A stretch of 64,000 nt of DNA. It comes from Streptomyces fagopyri (GTDB lineage: Bacteria > Actinomycetota > Actinomycetes > Streptomycetales > Streptomycetaceae). Position numbers and translations under genes: made by a program. The stretch lies in the NCBI RefSeq assembly GCF_009498275.1, contig NZ_CP045643.1:558001-622000 (forward strand). The letters run 5' to 3'. Positions 54,001-62,736 of the stretch are shown piece after piece. Position 1 is the first letter of the stretch. Each line of letters opens with the position of its first letter. Below the pieces are notes generated by a model. The model saw only the letters and a list, made by a program, of their open reading frames with translations. It was not told the DNA's origin and searched no databases.

Positions 54001-54147
54001 CGCAAGGGTGTCGGGCGCCGTGTCCGGACGTCCGTGGGCGCTCGCGATGCCGCCGCCGAGGGTGACGGGGACCGTCGCCGCGAGCGCGGTGGCTCCGAGA
54101 AGCTGGACGAAACGGCGGCGATCGACATACAGGGATGCATCGGACAC
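51022..54147 (-). CDS. Tat-exported discoidin-domain protein, probable polysaccharide-active enzyme
   Basis: A 1041-residue secreted protein. The signal has the twin-arginine motif DRRRFVQLLGATALAATV and ends near ASAHG. Residues about 45-400 are helical and look like an alpha/alpha toroid, followed by a beta-rich region. FIVENHGSFGPHYQEELWRTSG near residue 285 could carry active-site Asn/His/Tyr as in PL8-type lyases; this is tentative. Two F5/8 type C (discoidin) domains follow: one near 640-755 (LAVDGNATSRWAV, WIAVDLGATYEVDRVTLRW) and one at the end (AAVDGDPHTAWTPG, MVVDLGAERPVREI). They should bind a glycan. GTG 54147 follows GAGAGGCG. Confidence 0.82.
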   Translation of the reverse strand: MSDASLYVDRRRFVQLLGATALAATVPVTLGGGIASAHGRPDTAPDTLADTYYRVLLNHTHWSETQWDEARGYYTDKDFGFAVVLGNAVLLTRGSYDGDRAGIDEKTLKARTLATIQHFAASNRLTGGTQWGRTLFFDTTFQLYFVLAARLLWDELDEATRTNVDTIAREQAAYTTGLGTRDDPNSGSWTPHGLLGGHEGDTKLEEMGVYAQSLAPGLAWATDDARHAEWDKAFGTWSRNETGLPQADLVNPTRVDGVPVSDNTARNLYDTFIVENHGSFGPHYQEELWRTSGRNAAHFITAGRPLPQVLTNQPNADELWRTLLGVMSDAGEPLMPMVNDREHLYGRDVIPLAFLAQVVGDRAAARAEVALAERLEAYQKYPPEYRLAKFSGEPKYEPEARAEVAISYLLHLWAAGRGRVVRPLSSEELFEHASGVTDFGTVPGLVSHQSVGAWAGAVTKPGFVKFAWQPAHDDWLFKLSGANPMFLPSTAAQVTGRQVRTYSKLRDGFDGSATVLRLNTGRAGLTTLPSGAVVYATTGVAAGEGHLEVHNLTMPGMAGLTGSRTYRFAEGSATVTAQDARAAAATPRVDEVTFTKAQVRHLRMRGVLPDPTYGYSLYAFEARDGAGGADLARSGTATASSYDLGKEPALAVDGNATSRWAVSKADRPRADSWIAVDLGATYEVDRVTLRWEAAAGRAYTVQGSADGQQWDDLVSWPEPDVSSKGGWLDVDGRAGIVVRGTERPLAVYGDTVVLADGPASPLVAEGYPGVSTDELRELARGAAPQAEDDSVRAALTEEHLSLFNLSDEQVTTRVDIPQSGSSRALFEGRQTVTAQGSAYEAHLDAATAELLPPRMVVSALFGGRLPAGLRAEVLDSATLRLSGPSCRLRVTGQGHSEVAEVRAGRTTTVILRDAETYPLDDLALGRTVFPTNPLPAGMSSPSAAVDGDPHTAWTPGPDGRMVVDLGAERPVREIDTEWTGGHVPGLRAELSSDGVTYTEAGRLTGHGRSRRLTTNGTARYVALATDAGQREGARLTSLSVR

Positions 54148-54565
54148 GCTGAGCGCCTCTCGCTAAGACAACGTTGTCAGTCGGATGACCGAAATTCTTC
54201 GTCCGAGATCGTCCGTGCGTCAAGAGGTGTGCCAGGAGTGATCGTTGGCGTCCGTGGCGCACGATGGCGGCCTTCGGCGCGGTACGACCAGGTCGGGAGC
54301 CCGCAAGCGTCCCCGTCCAGCGGGATGGGCCTGAAACCACGGACCTGGGATGATGTCCCCTGTGGGGTTGACTCACTGGTCGGTGCATGGGACCGGGGGC
54401 TTGGAGCTGCACTGTTCCGGATGGGCCGCGGGAGATCGTGAAGCTGTTGATCCCGCCGTCGGGTGCGGCCGCGGGACGGCGCCCGGTGCTGCTGTGAGCG
54501 GCGTCCAACTCACGGCGCAGGCGACGCCGTCTTCACGGACACACGGGAGTTGGCTCGTTCCCACC
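54148..54565. other. Gap with the discoidin-gene promoter
   Basis: About 418 bases. The operator at 54167-54178 lies at the left edge. Otherwise no gene or hairpin is evident. The NUDIX gene ends at the right edge on the same strand. Confidence 0.4.
54167..54178. promoter_or_regulatory. LacI-type operator of the discoidin-protein gene
   Basis: GACAACGTTGTC is a perfect 12-bp palindrome centred 25 bases before the start codon. It matches the ACAACGTTGT core common to actinobacterial LacI repressors. It differs from the TTGCA-N4-TGCAA sites of the local LacI gene, so a remote LacI protein is implied. Confidence 0.75.
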
Positions 54566-54964
54566 TCAGCGCGGCGGTGCCTCGTCGAGGTACCGCCGCA
54601 CCGGACCGAACACCCCGCCGGGAATCCGCTCCGTCACCTCGCCCAACGGCACCCAGGCAGCTTCGGCCACCTCCCGCGAAGACGCCACCCGCGGATCACC
54701 GGACACCCACCGGCACGCCACATAGGCCACGCGCCGGCCCGTCACCGGGTGCGTCCGCTCACCGATCACCCACGCCGACTCGACCACCACGCCGGCCTCC
54801 TCCGACGCTTCGCGCACGGCGGCCTCTTCGACCGACTCCCCCACATCGACCTTGCCCGCCGGGAACTGCCAGACCAGATCGCCGACCGGGACAGCGCGTC
54901 GGATCAACAACACCCGGCCTTCGAGCGCAACCACGGCCCCGGCGATCAACCTGTCAGCGTCCAT
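54566..54964 (-). CDS. NUDIX hydrolase
   Basis: A 132-residue pyrophosphohydrolase. The NUDIX box is GKVDVGESVEEAAVREASEE followed by AGV, complete with the catalytic and metal-binding Glu residues. It hydrolyses a nucleoside diphosphate linked to another moiety; the context of box and flanks does not show which. ATG 54964 follows GGAGG; the longer upstream frame is not family-like. It is monocistronic. Confidence 0.92.
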   Translation of the reverse strand: MDADRLIAGAVVALEGRVLLIRRAVPVGDLVWQFPAGKVDVGESVEEAAVREASEEAGVVVESAWVIGERTHPVTGRRVAYVACRWVSGDPRVASSREVAEAAWVPLGEVTERIPGGVFGPVRRYLDEAPPR

Positions 54965-55277
54965 GGCGGAATCCTCCCCTCTCCGGGAGTGGTACACCTC
55001 GACGACGAGACGCGCGCCGCCGTCGAGAAGTGCGCCGCCGCCCACCGGCGCGGAACATCCCAGGGCCCACCAGTCAGGTGCCGGGCCCCGCACGCCCTTT
55101 CAAGCCCTTCACCTGCCCGCCCAGATGCTCGACAAGGTCGCACGCAGACCAACCCGCGGTCCGGCAGTGCCGGCCCTGTCGGACCGCTTCGACAGGGCCG
55201 CGGCCTCACCGTCAACGAGTTCGAGAATCAGTGAGGGCACTGCGGGTCAGGTTCGAACGGCTGTGGGCGGAAAGCGG
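54965..55277. other. Gap between NUDIX and PAP2 genes
   Basis: About 310 bases on the left of a leftward gene. I see nothing beyond the presumed promoter of the NUDIX gene. Confidence 0.4.
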
Positions 55278-56630
55278 TCACGCCTGCATGAGTTGCGGTT
55301 CTGGTCGCTGTTCTGGTGCCGCTGCCTTCGGATCCCACGACTTGGTGGTGCGCATGTAACCGTGCACCACTGAGGCCATGGCCAGAATGAGAAGTGGCCC
55401 GGACACCCATGGCTCTGCGGCCATCTCCACCGACAGATAGCGGTACGAGAGCAGGAGCGCGGCGAAAACCGTCGCGCCGTAGGTCACCAGCCGGACACCT
55501 TGCCGGTCCCAGCCACGGTCGAACGAGCGCATCGCCGCCTCGACCGTGAGCGCGAACACCACACCGGCGACGAGATCCACGCCGTAGTGGTAGCCGAATC
55601 CCAGCGTCGCGCAGAGCGTGGCAATCAGCCAGAACGTGCCCGCGAACCGCAGAATTCGCGGGCCCTTGCGGGAATGAAGGAAGAGCGTGGTCGCCCATGC
55701 GGTGTGCAGGCTCGGCACGCAGTTGCGAGGGGTGATCTCGTCGAACGGGATCGGGTGCGGAACTTGGACCACCGAAGGCGTGTCCGGCCACAGGTTGGCC
55801 ACGGCCCAGTGCCCGCCGTCCGCGCCGTACGCGAAGATCGGCCCGACCACCGGGAAGATCATGTAGATGCCCGGCCCGAGCAGTCCTATGACCAGGAAGG
55901 TGCGCACCAGGTGGTGGCCCGGGAAGCGGCGCTCGACCGCCACGTTACGCAGCTGGTAGAACGCGACGATGGCCGCCGCCAGGGGGAGCTGGCCGTACAC
56001 GGCGCCGAGAACATGGGCACCGATCGGGCCGGTGGCCTCGACGAACCTGCCCACCACCCACGATGGGTTCCCCAGTGCGTGATCAGCGGTCGCCACGTAC
56101 TGATCGAGCACCATCGGGCGGGTCTTCGACGTGATGAGCAGCCAGGCGTCGCCGGTCTTGTGGCCTGCCACCAGCAGCAGGCCCAGCCCGACACCCTTCA
56201 GCAGCAGGACACGCTCCCGGCCCGTGCGACGCGTGACGGCCATGACCGCGCAGCCCAAAATCACCCACAACGCACCGTTGCCGAAGTTCATGCCGGCGCC
56301 GACCGCCCACCGCACCAGCCAGAAGGCGAGGTCGATGGCGACCGCGGCGCCGAGCGCGATGAATCGTTGCCGCCACGTGAGAACCACCATCATCAACGCC
56401 ATACCGGCGTACAACAGGGGCCCCGAGTGGGGAGCGAATATCACCTCGCGCGCCTGGTTGGCGAGAGGCCCCGGCACGCCGTAGCGACGCGCGGCGATCT
56501 CCAGCGCGACCAGGAAACCGAGGGTCGCCACACCCGCCATGCCCCACAGCAGCGCCCGCGGTTGACGCCGCACGGCGAACGTCACTCTGCCGCTTGTTTG
56601 CGAAATTATTCGCAATGCTATAGAAATCAA
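55278..56630 (-). CDS. PAP2-superfamily membrane phosphatase/transferase (Aur1-like)
   Basis: A 450-residue protein with about ten hydrophobic segments. The PAP2 active-site motifs are NCVPSLHTAWATTLFLHSR and GFGYHYGVDLVAGVVFAL, with the catalytic His residues in SLHT and HYGVD. The spacing is like the inositol phosphorylceramide synthase/lipid phosphatase branch (PAP2_3). The substrate is probably a lipid phosphate. The start is uncertain: a TTG at 56630 lies in AT-rich DNA; a GTG at 56585 is the alternative. Confidence 0.83.
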   Translation of the reverse strand: MISIALRIISQTSGRVTFAVRRQPRALLWGMAGVATLGFLVALEIAARRYGVPGPLANQAREVIFAPHSGPLLYAGMALMMVVLTWRQRFIALGAAVAIDLAFWLVRWAVGAGMNFGNGALWVILGCAVMAVTRRTGRERVLLLKGVGLGLLLVAGHKTGDAWLLITSKTRPMVLDQYVATADHALGNPSWVVGRFVEATGPIGAHVLGAVYGQLPLAAAIVAFYQLRNVAVERRFPGHHLVRTFLVIGLLGPGIYMIFPVVGPIFAYGADGGHWAVANLWPDTPSVVQVPHPIPFDEITPRNCVPSLHTAWATTLFLHSRKGPRILRFAGTFWLIATLCATLGFGYHYGVDLVAGVVFALTVEAAMRSFDRGWDRQGVRLVTYGATVFAALLLSYRYLSVEMAAEPWVSGPLLILAMASVVHGYMRTTKSWDPKAAAPEQRPEPQLMQA

Positions 56631-56993
56631 TTATTTGGCCGATTTATTAGATTTTGGTCACATGGCTCACTCCACCCTCCGTACGTCTGACAGGTCTCTG
56701 CCGAGGGTGGACGATCAGGGCGATCGGCGCGAGATCGAACATCGTATCGGAGCGGTGCGCGTGAATTTCGCTGGTCACCGGCGGTACGGAGGTCAGTCGA
56801 TCCGCATCATCGGGAGAGGTGAGCTGGACCCGCGCGACACCGACACCCGCCACTCAGGCGTCCTCGCAGCTCAACGCCGTTGATGCGCCCGGATCCGCAG
56901 TCGGAATGGCCCGTGGGGACCACAGGCATCTCCGGGCCTCAGCCCGACCCGGCCGGCAAAACCGGTGCGGTCACCGGACCAGCGGTCACAGCG
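56631..56993. other. Gap with AT-rich promoter region
   Basis: About 360 bases. The first 60 are unusually AT-rich for this DNA (for example TTATTTGG and TTTATTAGATTTTGG), fitting a promoter for the PAP2 gene. No gene is seen in the rest. Confidence 0.45.
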
Positions 56994-57794
56994 CTAGGTC
57001 CGGTCGCGCACCATCGACATCAGCAGCCCGTGGGTCTCCTCGTCGGCGGCGGCCACGAGCCCACGGCCTGACCCGCCGACCGGGGCACCGTCGATCCCGG
57101 TGACCACGCAACCGGCAGCCCGGCACAGAGCGATGCCGGCCGCGAAATGAACGCTCCAGGAGAGGTCGCCGCCATCAGTGACATACGCGGCGCGCTTGCC
57201 GGCAGCGACCCAGGCCAGCGCCAGCGTCGTGGAGACGACGCGCGGCCGGAAGTTTTCGGCGAACCCGGGATGGGCCAGCAGATCCACGGCGCGGAATCCC
57301 GGCGCACTGGGGAACGGCGGATCCAGGTTGACGTCCACCAATCGGGTGGCGGACGTGGGTGCAAGTGAGACGTCGTCGGTCCCGTCACGCCGCCTCCAGG
57401 CGGTCTCGCCGTCCGTGAAGAAGACCTCGCCGCTGAACGGGTCGGCCACCGCCGCCGCCCCCTCGCGCAGCGCCACGTTGACGGCCACCAGCATGCTGCC
57501 GACGGCGTAGTTCAGCGTGCCGCACAGGGGATCCACCAACCACTGGCGCTCAGCGTCGGTGGCACCCTGCTGTCCACCTTCCTCGCCGAGCACCGCGTCA
57601 TCGGGCCGCGCGGCACGGATGACCCCGAGGATCGCCTTCTCCGCCTCCACATCGGCGGCGGTGGCGAAGTCCCCGGCACCCTTGTCGATGCGGTTGAGCC
57701 GCCGGCCGTACATGGTGCGCACCACGTCGGCCCCGGCCCTCGCCCCGGCTATCGCGACTGCAACATCGTTGGTGCTCGCGGATGAGTTGATCAC
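56994..57794 (-). CDS. Inositol-monophosphatase-like protein with altered metal site
   Basis: A 266-residue member of the Li+-sensitive phosphatase fold. VLGEEGG holds the first Glu ligand, and WLVDPLCGTLNY is motif A. The canonical DP-x-DGT has its second Asp replaced by Cys. Near the end, where W-D-x-A-A-G is expected, the sequence is WSVHFAAG, so the last metal Asp is also missing. I recall DPLCGT variants in other Streptomyces, so this may be a distinct subgroup, with altered or no phosphatase activity. It is monocistronic. Confidence 0.85.
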   Translation of the reverse strand: MINSSASTNDVAVAIAGARAGADVVRTMYGRRLNRIDKGAGDFATAADVEAEKAILGVIRAARPDDAVLGEEGGQQGATDAERQWLVDPLCGTLNYAVGSMLVAVNVALREGAAAVADPFSGEVFFTDGETAWRRRDGTDDVSLAPTSATRLVDVNLDPPFPSAPGFRAVDLLAHPGFAENFRPRVVSTTLALAWVAAGKRAAYVTDGGDLSWSVHFAAGIALCRAAGCVVTGIDGAPVGGSGRGLVAAADEETHGLLMSMVRDRT

Positions 57795-58022
57795 ACCACG
57801 CAGAGTACCGAGCCGGGGTTGCCGCCCCGGCAGGCCTTCCCGGTCACCTCAACACCACACAGGCCCGCCGCTGCGGGGCTGCACCCTGCGAGTGCTCAGC
57901 GGCGGTTCCGCGGCCGGTCGGACAGTGCCGCCCACATGCCCTCGAACGACGGTCGGAGCGAGCGTTCGACTCCGGTGTGAACGCGCGTCCTCAACCACGG
58001 AGGGCATTCTGCGGGGAATGTC

Positions 58023-58688
58023 TCAGAAAAGGGTGTTCCTGGCCAGTACCGTGGCCTGCGCGCGGCTCTGACAGCCGGTCTTGGCGAGCACATGCGTGAT
58101 GTGTGTCTTCACGGTGTTGACGCTCACGACGAGACGGTCGGCGATCTCGGAGTTGCTCAGTCCTTCGCCGATGAGTCGCAGTACGTCGCGCTCCCGTGCG
58201 GTGAGCTCCCCCAGCCGGGCCAGTTCCTGGTCGTCGGGTCGTCGCACGGTGGCGAGGTGCCCTTCGATGACGCGCCGTGTGACAGCGGGGCTCAACGCGC
58301 TGTGCCCGGCGGCCGCCGCACGGATCGCGGCCGTGAGCTCCTCGTACGAACTGTTCTTGAGGAGGAAGCCGGCAGCCCCGGCGGCCAGCGCGGCGTCGAC
58401 GAACTCGTCCGTGTCGAAGGTGGTCAACATGAGTGCCTGCGTCCGGCCAGGTCCGAGGAGCCGTCTGCGCGCCAGTTCGGCCAGAGCCCACATCCCGTCG
58501 CGCCGGGGCATACGGATGTCCATGAGGACCACATCCGGTCTCCGTTCCGCGCACGCGTCGACCGCTTCCTGGCCGTTCGTGGCGGTACCTACCAGGGTGA
58601 GGTCGTCCTGGGTCCGGAGAATCGTGGTGAGGCCGGTGCGGATGATCGGTTCGTCGTCCACGACCAGCACGGTGATCCGCTCAGACAC
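58023..58688 (-). CDS. NarL/FixJ-family response regulator
   Basis: A 221-residue two-component regulator. The receiver has VVDDEPIIRTGL and the phosphoacceptor Asp in VVLMDIRMPRRDG. The C-terminal LuxR helix-turn-helix is LTARERDVLRLIGEGLSNSEI then ADRLVVSVNTVKTHITHVLAKTG. GTG 58688 overlaps the end of the kinase gene by eight bases, so the pair is coupled. Targets are unknown; the divergent MMPL gene is a candidate. Confidence 0.95.
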   Translation of the reverse strand: MSERITVLVVDDEPIIRTGLTTILRTQDDLTLVGTATNGQEAVDACAERRPDVVLMDIRMPRRDGMWALAELARRRLLGPGRTQALMLTTFDTDEFVDAALAAGAAGFLLKNSSYEELTAAIRAAAAGHSALSPAVTRRVIEGHLATVRRPDDQELARLGELTARERDVLRLIGEGLSNSEIADRLVVSVNTVKTHITHVLAKTGCQSRAQATVLARNTLF

Positions 58689-59910
58689 CGGCGTTCTCCA
58701 TCGGCATCGTGGCCACGACGCGGAAGCCGCCGTCGCCTGTTGGTTCCGCGGTCAGTTCGCCGCCCATGGCGTCCACCCGTTCTCGCATGCTGACCAGCCC
58801 CAGCCCGGTCCCCGCACCTCTCGTACCGGGATGTACGGCCCGGAAGTTCACCACTTCGAGACGGAGCCGATCCCTGTCACCCTCGACCGTGAGCCGGATC
58901 GCCGCTCCCGGCGCGTGACGCCGGGCATTGGTGAGCGACTCCTGGATGACGCGATAGCCGACCAGTTGCAACGGCCTCGGCAGTACGTCCAGTTCGGCCC
59001 GGATCCGTACGTCGACCGTCCCGCCCGCGGCCCGATGGATGTCCAGCAGCGCGCCCAGTTCCCCGAACCCGGGTATGGGCTGCAGGGAATCGAGGTCGGA
59101 GGGGTCTCGTAACATCCGCAGCAGATCACGGAGTTCGCCCCCGGTCTGTCTGCCCGCCGCGGCCAGCCCGTCCACCTGCGCGTGCGCCCAGCCGGGAAGT
59201 TCCTCGCGCCGCGCGCGCAGGGCCTCGGCGTGGATGACCAGCAGGGTGAGCGAGTGCGCGACCACGTCGTGCATCTCGCGTGCGATCCGCAACCTCTCCT
59301 GCTGCGCGGCCTGTTCCGCCCGCAGGTGCTGTTCACGGGTCGCATCCGCCGCCCGTTGCTCCGCCGCGTCGTGCAGGGCGCGGCGGGTACGGGTCGCGTA
59401 TCCCATGGCCCAGACGAGCGGCATCGGCGCCAGGACCGCGAGGACGTCGAACCCGCCGTGGTATTCGCTCTCGGTGCCCGCGCTGTGGTTCACCCACAAG
59501 CCGATGAGGACCACCGTGATGCCGCCGAGCGCAGCCCGCACCGTGCGCCGGGTGTCCCCGCAGTCGCTGCCCAGGCTGTAGAGGGCCACGCCCAGTGGCA
59601 GCACGTCCAGTGGTGACGACCTGTGTCCCACGGCGGCGCCGGTCACGACCGTCACGGTCAACGTGGCGACGATCACGAGCGTGGCCGTGGCCGGAAGCCG
59701 CCGCCGCACCAGCAGGGCACCTGCGGCCACGACCCCGTACCCCGCCAGGAGAGCCCATGCCGTGAAGGACGGGTCCGTGCTGGGCTGCGACAGCGCGAGC
59801 GGCAGCAGCACCATGGCGATCAGGCCCAAGTCGAAGCACCACACCCGCAGTTGGAGACGATCTGCATCCACCCGCCGCACTCTAGGACGCACGCACGGCT
59901 CCCACCTCAT
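58681..59910 (-). CDS. Sensor histidine kinase (HisKA_3 type)
   Basis: A 409-residue kinase. Four or five membrane helices occupy the first 150 residues (GLIAMVLLPLALS, AWALLAGYGVVAAGALLV, ATLVIVATLTVTVVTGAAVG, AALGGITVVLIGLWV). The dimerisation box RLRIAREMHDVVAHSLTLLV carries the phospho-His, and the ATP lid has ESLTNARRHAPG and GTGLGLVSMRERV. It phosphorylates the regulator encoded just downstream. The signal is unknown; the sensor region has no large outer domain. ATG 59910 is assumed. Confidence 0.94.
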   Translation of the reverse strand: MRWEPCVRPRVRRVDADRLQLRVWCFDLGLIAMVLLPLALSQPSTDPSFTAWALLAGYGVVAAGALLVRRRLPATATLVIVATLTVTVVTGAAVGHRSSPLDVLPLGVALYSLGSDCGDTRRTVRAALGGITVVLIGLWVNHSAGTESEYHGGFDVLAVLAPMPLVWAMGYATRTRRALHDAAEQRAADATREQHLRAEQAAQQERLRIAREMHDVVAHSLTLLVIHAEALRARREELPGWAHAQVDGLAAAGRQTGGELRDLLRMLRDPSDLDSLQPIPGFGELGALLDIHRAAGGTVDVRIRAELDVLPRPLQLVGYRVIQESLTNARRHAPGAAIRLTVEGDRDRLRLEVVNFRAVHPGTRGAGTGLGLVSMRERVDAMGGELTAEPTGDGGFRVVATMPMENAGV

Positions 59911-60261
59911 ACCCCGGGACTACTTCCGCCGCGTGGGGGACCACATCCAACGGGCGCGAGAACACGGCCGTGGCTCCCCAGGCTCGGCGCGGCGCACCGG
60001 TGTTCTCCCAGCGGGTTCCGGCATCCCGGCGCGGATGCCCGCACCTGCCTCCAAAACCCGCGCCGAATAGCTCACTTGGCCGTCCGCGTGTCCGCGGCGG
60101 GCGTCGTCACCTCGTGGGGTGACCTGGCCCGGTCCCTGGGGTGGAGAGCCGGGCCGCCAGGTTGGTAGCGCGGTACGACGAGCGGCGCGGTCCCCCTCCC
60201 TAGCTTTGTCGACGGCTCCGCGGCGGGTTGCCGCGGGCGAGTCGCGGAGGGGCACGTATCC
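59911..60261. other. Divergent promoter region of the kinase and MMPL genes
   Basis: About 350 bases between divergent starts. I see no gene. A GGAGGGG site at the right edge belongs to the MMPL gene. Confidence 0.45.
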
Positions 60262-62526
60262 ATGAAGAAGAACCGCACGACGACAAGAGGGCGCGGATTC
60301 GCCGCTCGCGCCGGAGCGTGGAGCGCGAGCCATCGTTGGTCCGCCCTCGGCGTCTGGCTGCTGTTCGTCGTCCTCGCCATGGGCCTCGGTTCGGCAACGG
60401 GGCGGGTGGATGTGCGGCAGAGCAGCATGCTCCGTGGCGAGACCGGTCAGGCGGCGCGCATCGTCGAGGACGCGGGGATCGACGAACCCGCCACCGAGAC
60501 CGTATTGGTCCAGGCGCGGAGCGGGCGCGGCGGATCTCGGGATCCAGGGTTCCGCGCCACGGTGGAGCAGGTCATGGAGGCCGTCCGCGCGACCGGTGCC
60601 GTCACCCATGTGACCTCGCCGTACACCACGGGGACGATCTCCAAGGACGGCCGCAGCGCGCTGGTGCGGTTCGACATGCGCGGCGACGCCGACACCGCCG
60701 GGGACCGGGTGACATCCGTTCTGAAGGCCGTCGGGAAGGTGCGCGGGGATCACCCGGACCTACGGGTCGAGGAGATCGGCGCCGCCAGTATGAGCAAGGC
60801 GTACGACGACGCCTACGGCAGGGACTTCCACCGGGCCGAGTACTCCGCGGTGCCGGTGGCGCTGGGCATTCTGCTGATCGCCTTCGGCGCGGTGGTGGCC
60901 GCGCTGCTCCCGGTGGCGCTGGCGCTCACCGCGATCGTCGCCACCATGGGCCTGATGGGCCTCGTCAGCCACCTCCAGCCGATGAGCGACACCGCCAATT
61001 CGGTGATGCTGCTGGTCGGACTCGCTGTCGGCGTCGACTACTGCCTGTTCTACCTGCGCCGGGAACGCGAGGAGCGGGAGGCGGGCCGGGACGCCGGTAC
61101 GGCACTGATGATCGCGGCGGCGACCAGCGGACGCGCCGTGATGGTCTCCGGGGTGACGGTGTGCGTGGCGATGGCCGGCCTGCTGTTCACCGGGATCGCC
61201 GACTTCCAAGCGATGGGACTGGCGTCGCTGATGGTCGTCGCGGTCGCCGTGGTGGGCTCGGTGACGGTGCTGCCCGCGCTGTTGTCACTCCTCGGCGAGA
61301 GGGTCGAAAACGGCCGAGTCCCTTTCCTTCACCCCGAGAAGCGGCGTACCAGGCGGCCCGTGGGCGAGGGCAGCAGGGTATGGCGGAAGGTTCTGGGTGT
61401 GGTGCTCGCGAAGCCGGCGGTGTCGCTGGTGGCGGCGGCCGGAGCCCTGTTCGTGATCGCGTCACCCGCGCTGGGAATGAAGACCCAGCAGCTCACGCTG
61501 GACCAGGAGTTCGGCGACCGGCTGCCCATCGTGGCCACCTACAGGCACGTCAACGCGGCGTTCCCCGGCGGTTCCGAGCCCGCCCAGGTGGTCGTGAGAG
61601 CCCACGATGTCGCCGCTCCCGAAGTCACCGCCGCGATCGAGGACTTCCGCCGCCGCGCGGTGTCGTCCGGCGCGTCCGGCGGGCCCGTCGACGTGGTGGT
61701 GCACAGGGAGCAGAACGTGGCGGTGCTGACGGTGCCGCTGGTCGGCGGCTCCGATCTCGACGAGGCGGGGCACAGTCTGGACGTGCTGCGTGACGACGTA
61801 CGGCCCGCGACGCTCGGCCGGACCGCGGGGGTCGAGGCCCCGGTGACCGGCCAGGTGGCGGGGTCGAAGGACTTCAATGACCAGTTGGCCGGCTCTGTCG
61901 CGCCGGTCCTCGCCTTCGTGGTCGTCTTCGCCTTCCTGCTCATGCTGCTCTCGTTCCGGTCACTGACGCTGGCCATCACCTCCATCCTGCTGAACCTGCT
62001 GTCGGTGGGGGCGGCGTACGGGACGCTGGTAGCGGTGTTCCAGCACGGCTGGGGCGCGTCCCTGGTGGGTGCCGAGGGCGTCGGCGCGATCGTCGCCTGG
62101 CTGCCCCTGTTCCTGTTCGTGATCCTCTTCGGCCTCTCGATGGACTACCACGTGTTCGTGGTCTCCCGGATCAAGGAGGCGCGGACGCGTGGCCTGAGCA
62201 CCAAGGACGCGATCACCCGGGGCGTGGTCACCACGGCGGGCGTCGTCACCGGCGCGGCGGCCATCATGGTCGCGGTGTTCGCCATTTTCGGTACGTTGTC
62301 CATGCAGTCCATGAAGCAGATGGGCGTCGGCCTGGCCGCGGCGGTCCTCATCGACGCGACCGTCATCCGGGGGGTCCTGTTGCCCGCGGTGATGGCGCTG
62401 CTCGGCGAGCGCAATTGGTACCTGCCGCGCTGGCTGCGGTGGCTGCCGGACCTGGACCACGACGTGATCGCCCTCGCACCTGACCAGGAGCCGTCGCCCG
62501 ACGTGGCGGTGCCCGCGCGAGGTTGA
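60262..62526 (+). CDS. MMPL-family membrane transporter
   Basis: A 754-residue RND-type exporter with about twelve membrane helices. Two MMPL halves are each followed by an outer porter domain. The paired proton-relay Asp-Tyr motifs are GLAVGVDYCLFYLRRE (first half) and ILFGLSMDYHVFVVSRIKEA (second half). MMPL proteins export lipids, siderophores or drugs. ATG 60262 follows GGAGGGG. It diverges from the two-component system, which may regulate it. The cargo is unknown. Confidence 0.94.
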   Translation: MKKNRTTTRGRGFAARAGAWSASHRWSALGVWLLFVVLAMGLGSATGRVDVRQSSMLRGETGQAARIVEDAGIDEPATETVLVQARSGRGGSRDPGFRATVEQVMEAVRATGAVTHVTSPYTTGTISKDGRSALVRFDMRGDADTAGDRVTSVLKAVGKVRGDHPDLRVEEIGAASMSKAYDDAYGRDFHRAEYSAVPVALGILLIAFGAVVAALLPVALALTAIVATMGLMGLVSHLQPMSDTANSVMLLVGLAVGVDYCLFYLRREREEREAGRDAGTALMIAAATSGRAVMVSGVTVCVAMAGLLFTGIADFQAMGLASLMVVAVAVVGSVTVLPALLSLLGERVENGRVPFLHPEKRRTRRPVGEGSRVWRKVLGVVLAKPAVSLVAAAGALFVIASPALGMKTQQLTLDQEFGDRLPIVATYRHVNAAFPGGSEPAQVVVRAHDVAAPEVTAAIEDFRRRAVSSGASGGPVDVVVHREQNVAVLTVPLVGGSDLDEAGHSLDVLRDDVRPATLGRTAGVEAPVTGQVAGSKDFNDQLAGSVAPVLAFVVVFAFLLMLLSFRSLTLAITSILLNLLSVGAAYGTLVAVFQHGWGASLVGAEGVGAIVAWLPLFLFVILFGLSMDYHVFVVSRIKEARTRGLSTKDAITRGVVTTAGVVTGAAAIMVAVFAIFGTLSMQSMKQMGVGLAAAVLIDATVIRGVLLPAVMALLGERNWYLPRWLRWLPDLDHDVIALAPDQEPSPDVAVPARG

Positions 62527-62656
62527 GGGAGGGCGCGCCGGTGCGGCAGTCACGGGAGGCCGGTGCGTGCCGTCCTTCCGGATCACCAGGCCGCACCCGT
62601 CCGTAGCGGAAAATGTCTGCCAGGCCGCTCCGTCTGTCGTACGATGGAACCACCGA

Positions 62657-62730
62657 CGCGGGGTGGAGCAGCTCGGTAGCTCGCTGGGCTCATAACCCAG
62701 AGGTCGCAGGTTCAAATCCTGCTCCCGCTA
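62657..62730 (+). tRNA. Initiator tRNA-fMet (CAT)
   Basis: A 74-base cloverleaf with anticodon CAT in CTCATAA. Initiator features are present: three G-C pairs (GGG/CCC) close the anticodon loop, and base 1 (C) does not pair with base 72 (T). The T arm is GCAGG-TTCAAAT-CCTGC. The CCA end is not encoded. A long hairpin follows directly. Confidence 0.95.
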
Positions 62731-62736
62731 CGAAAA

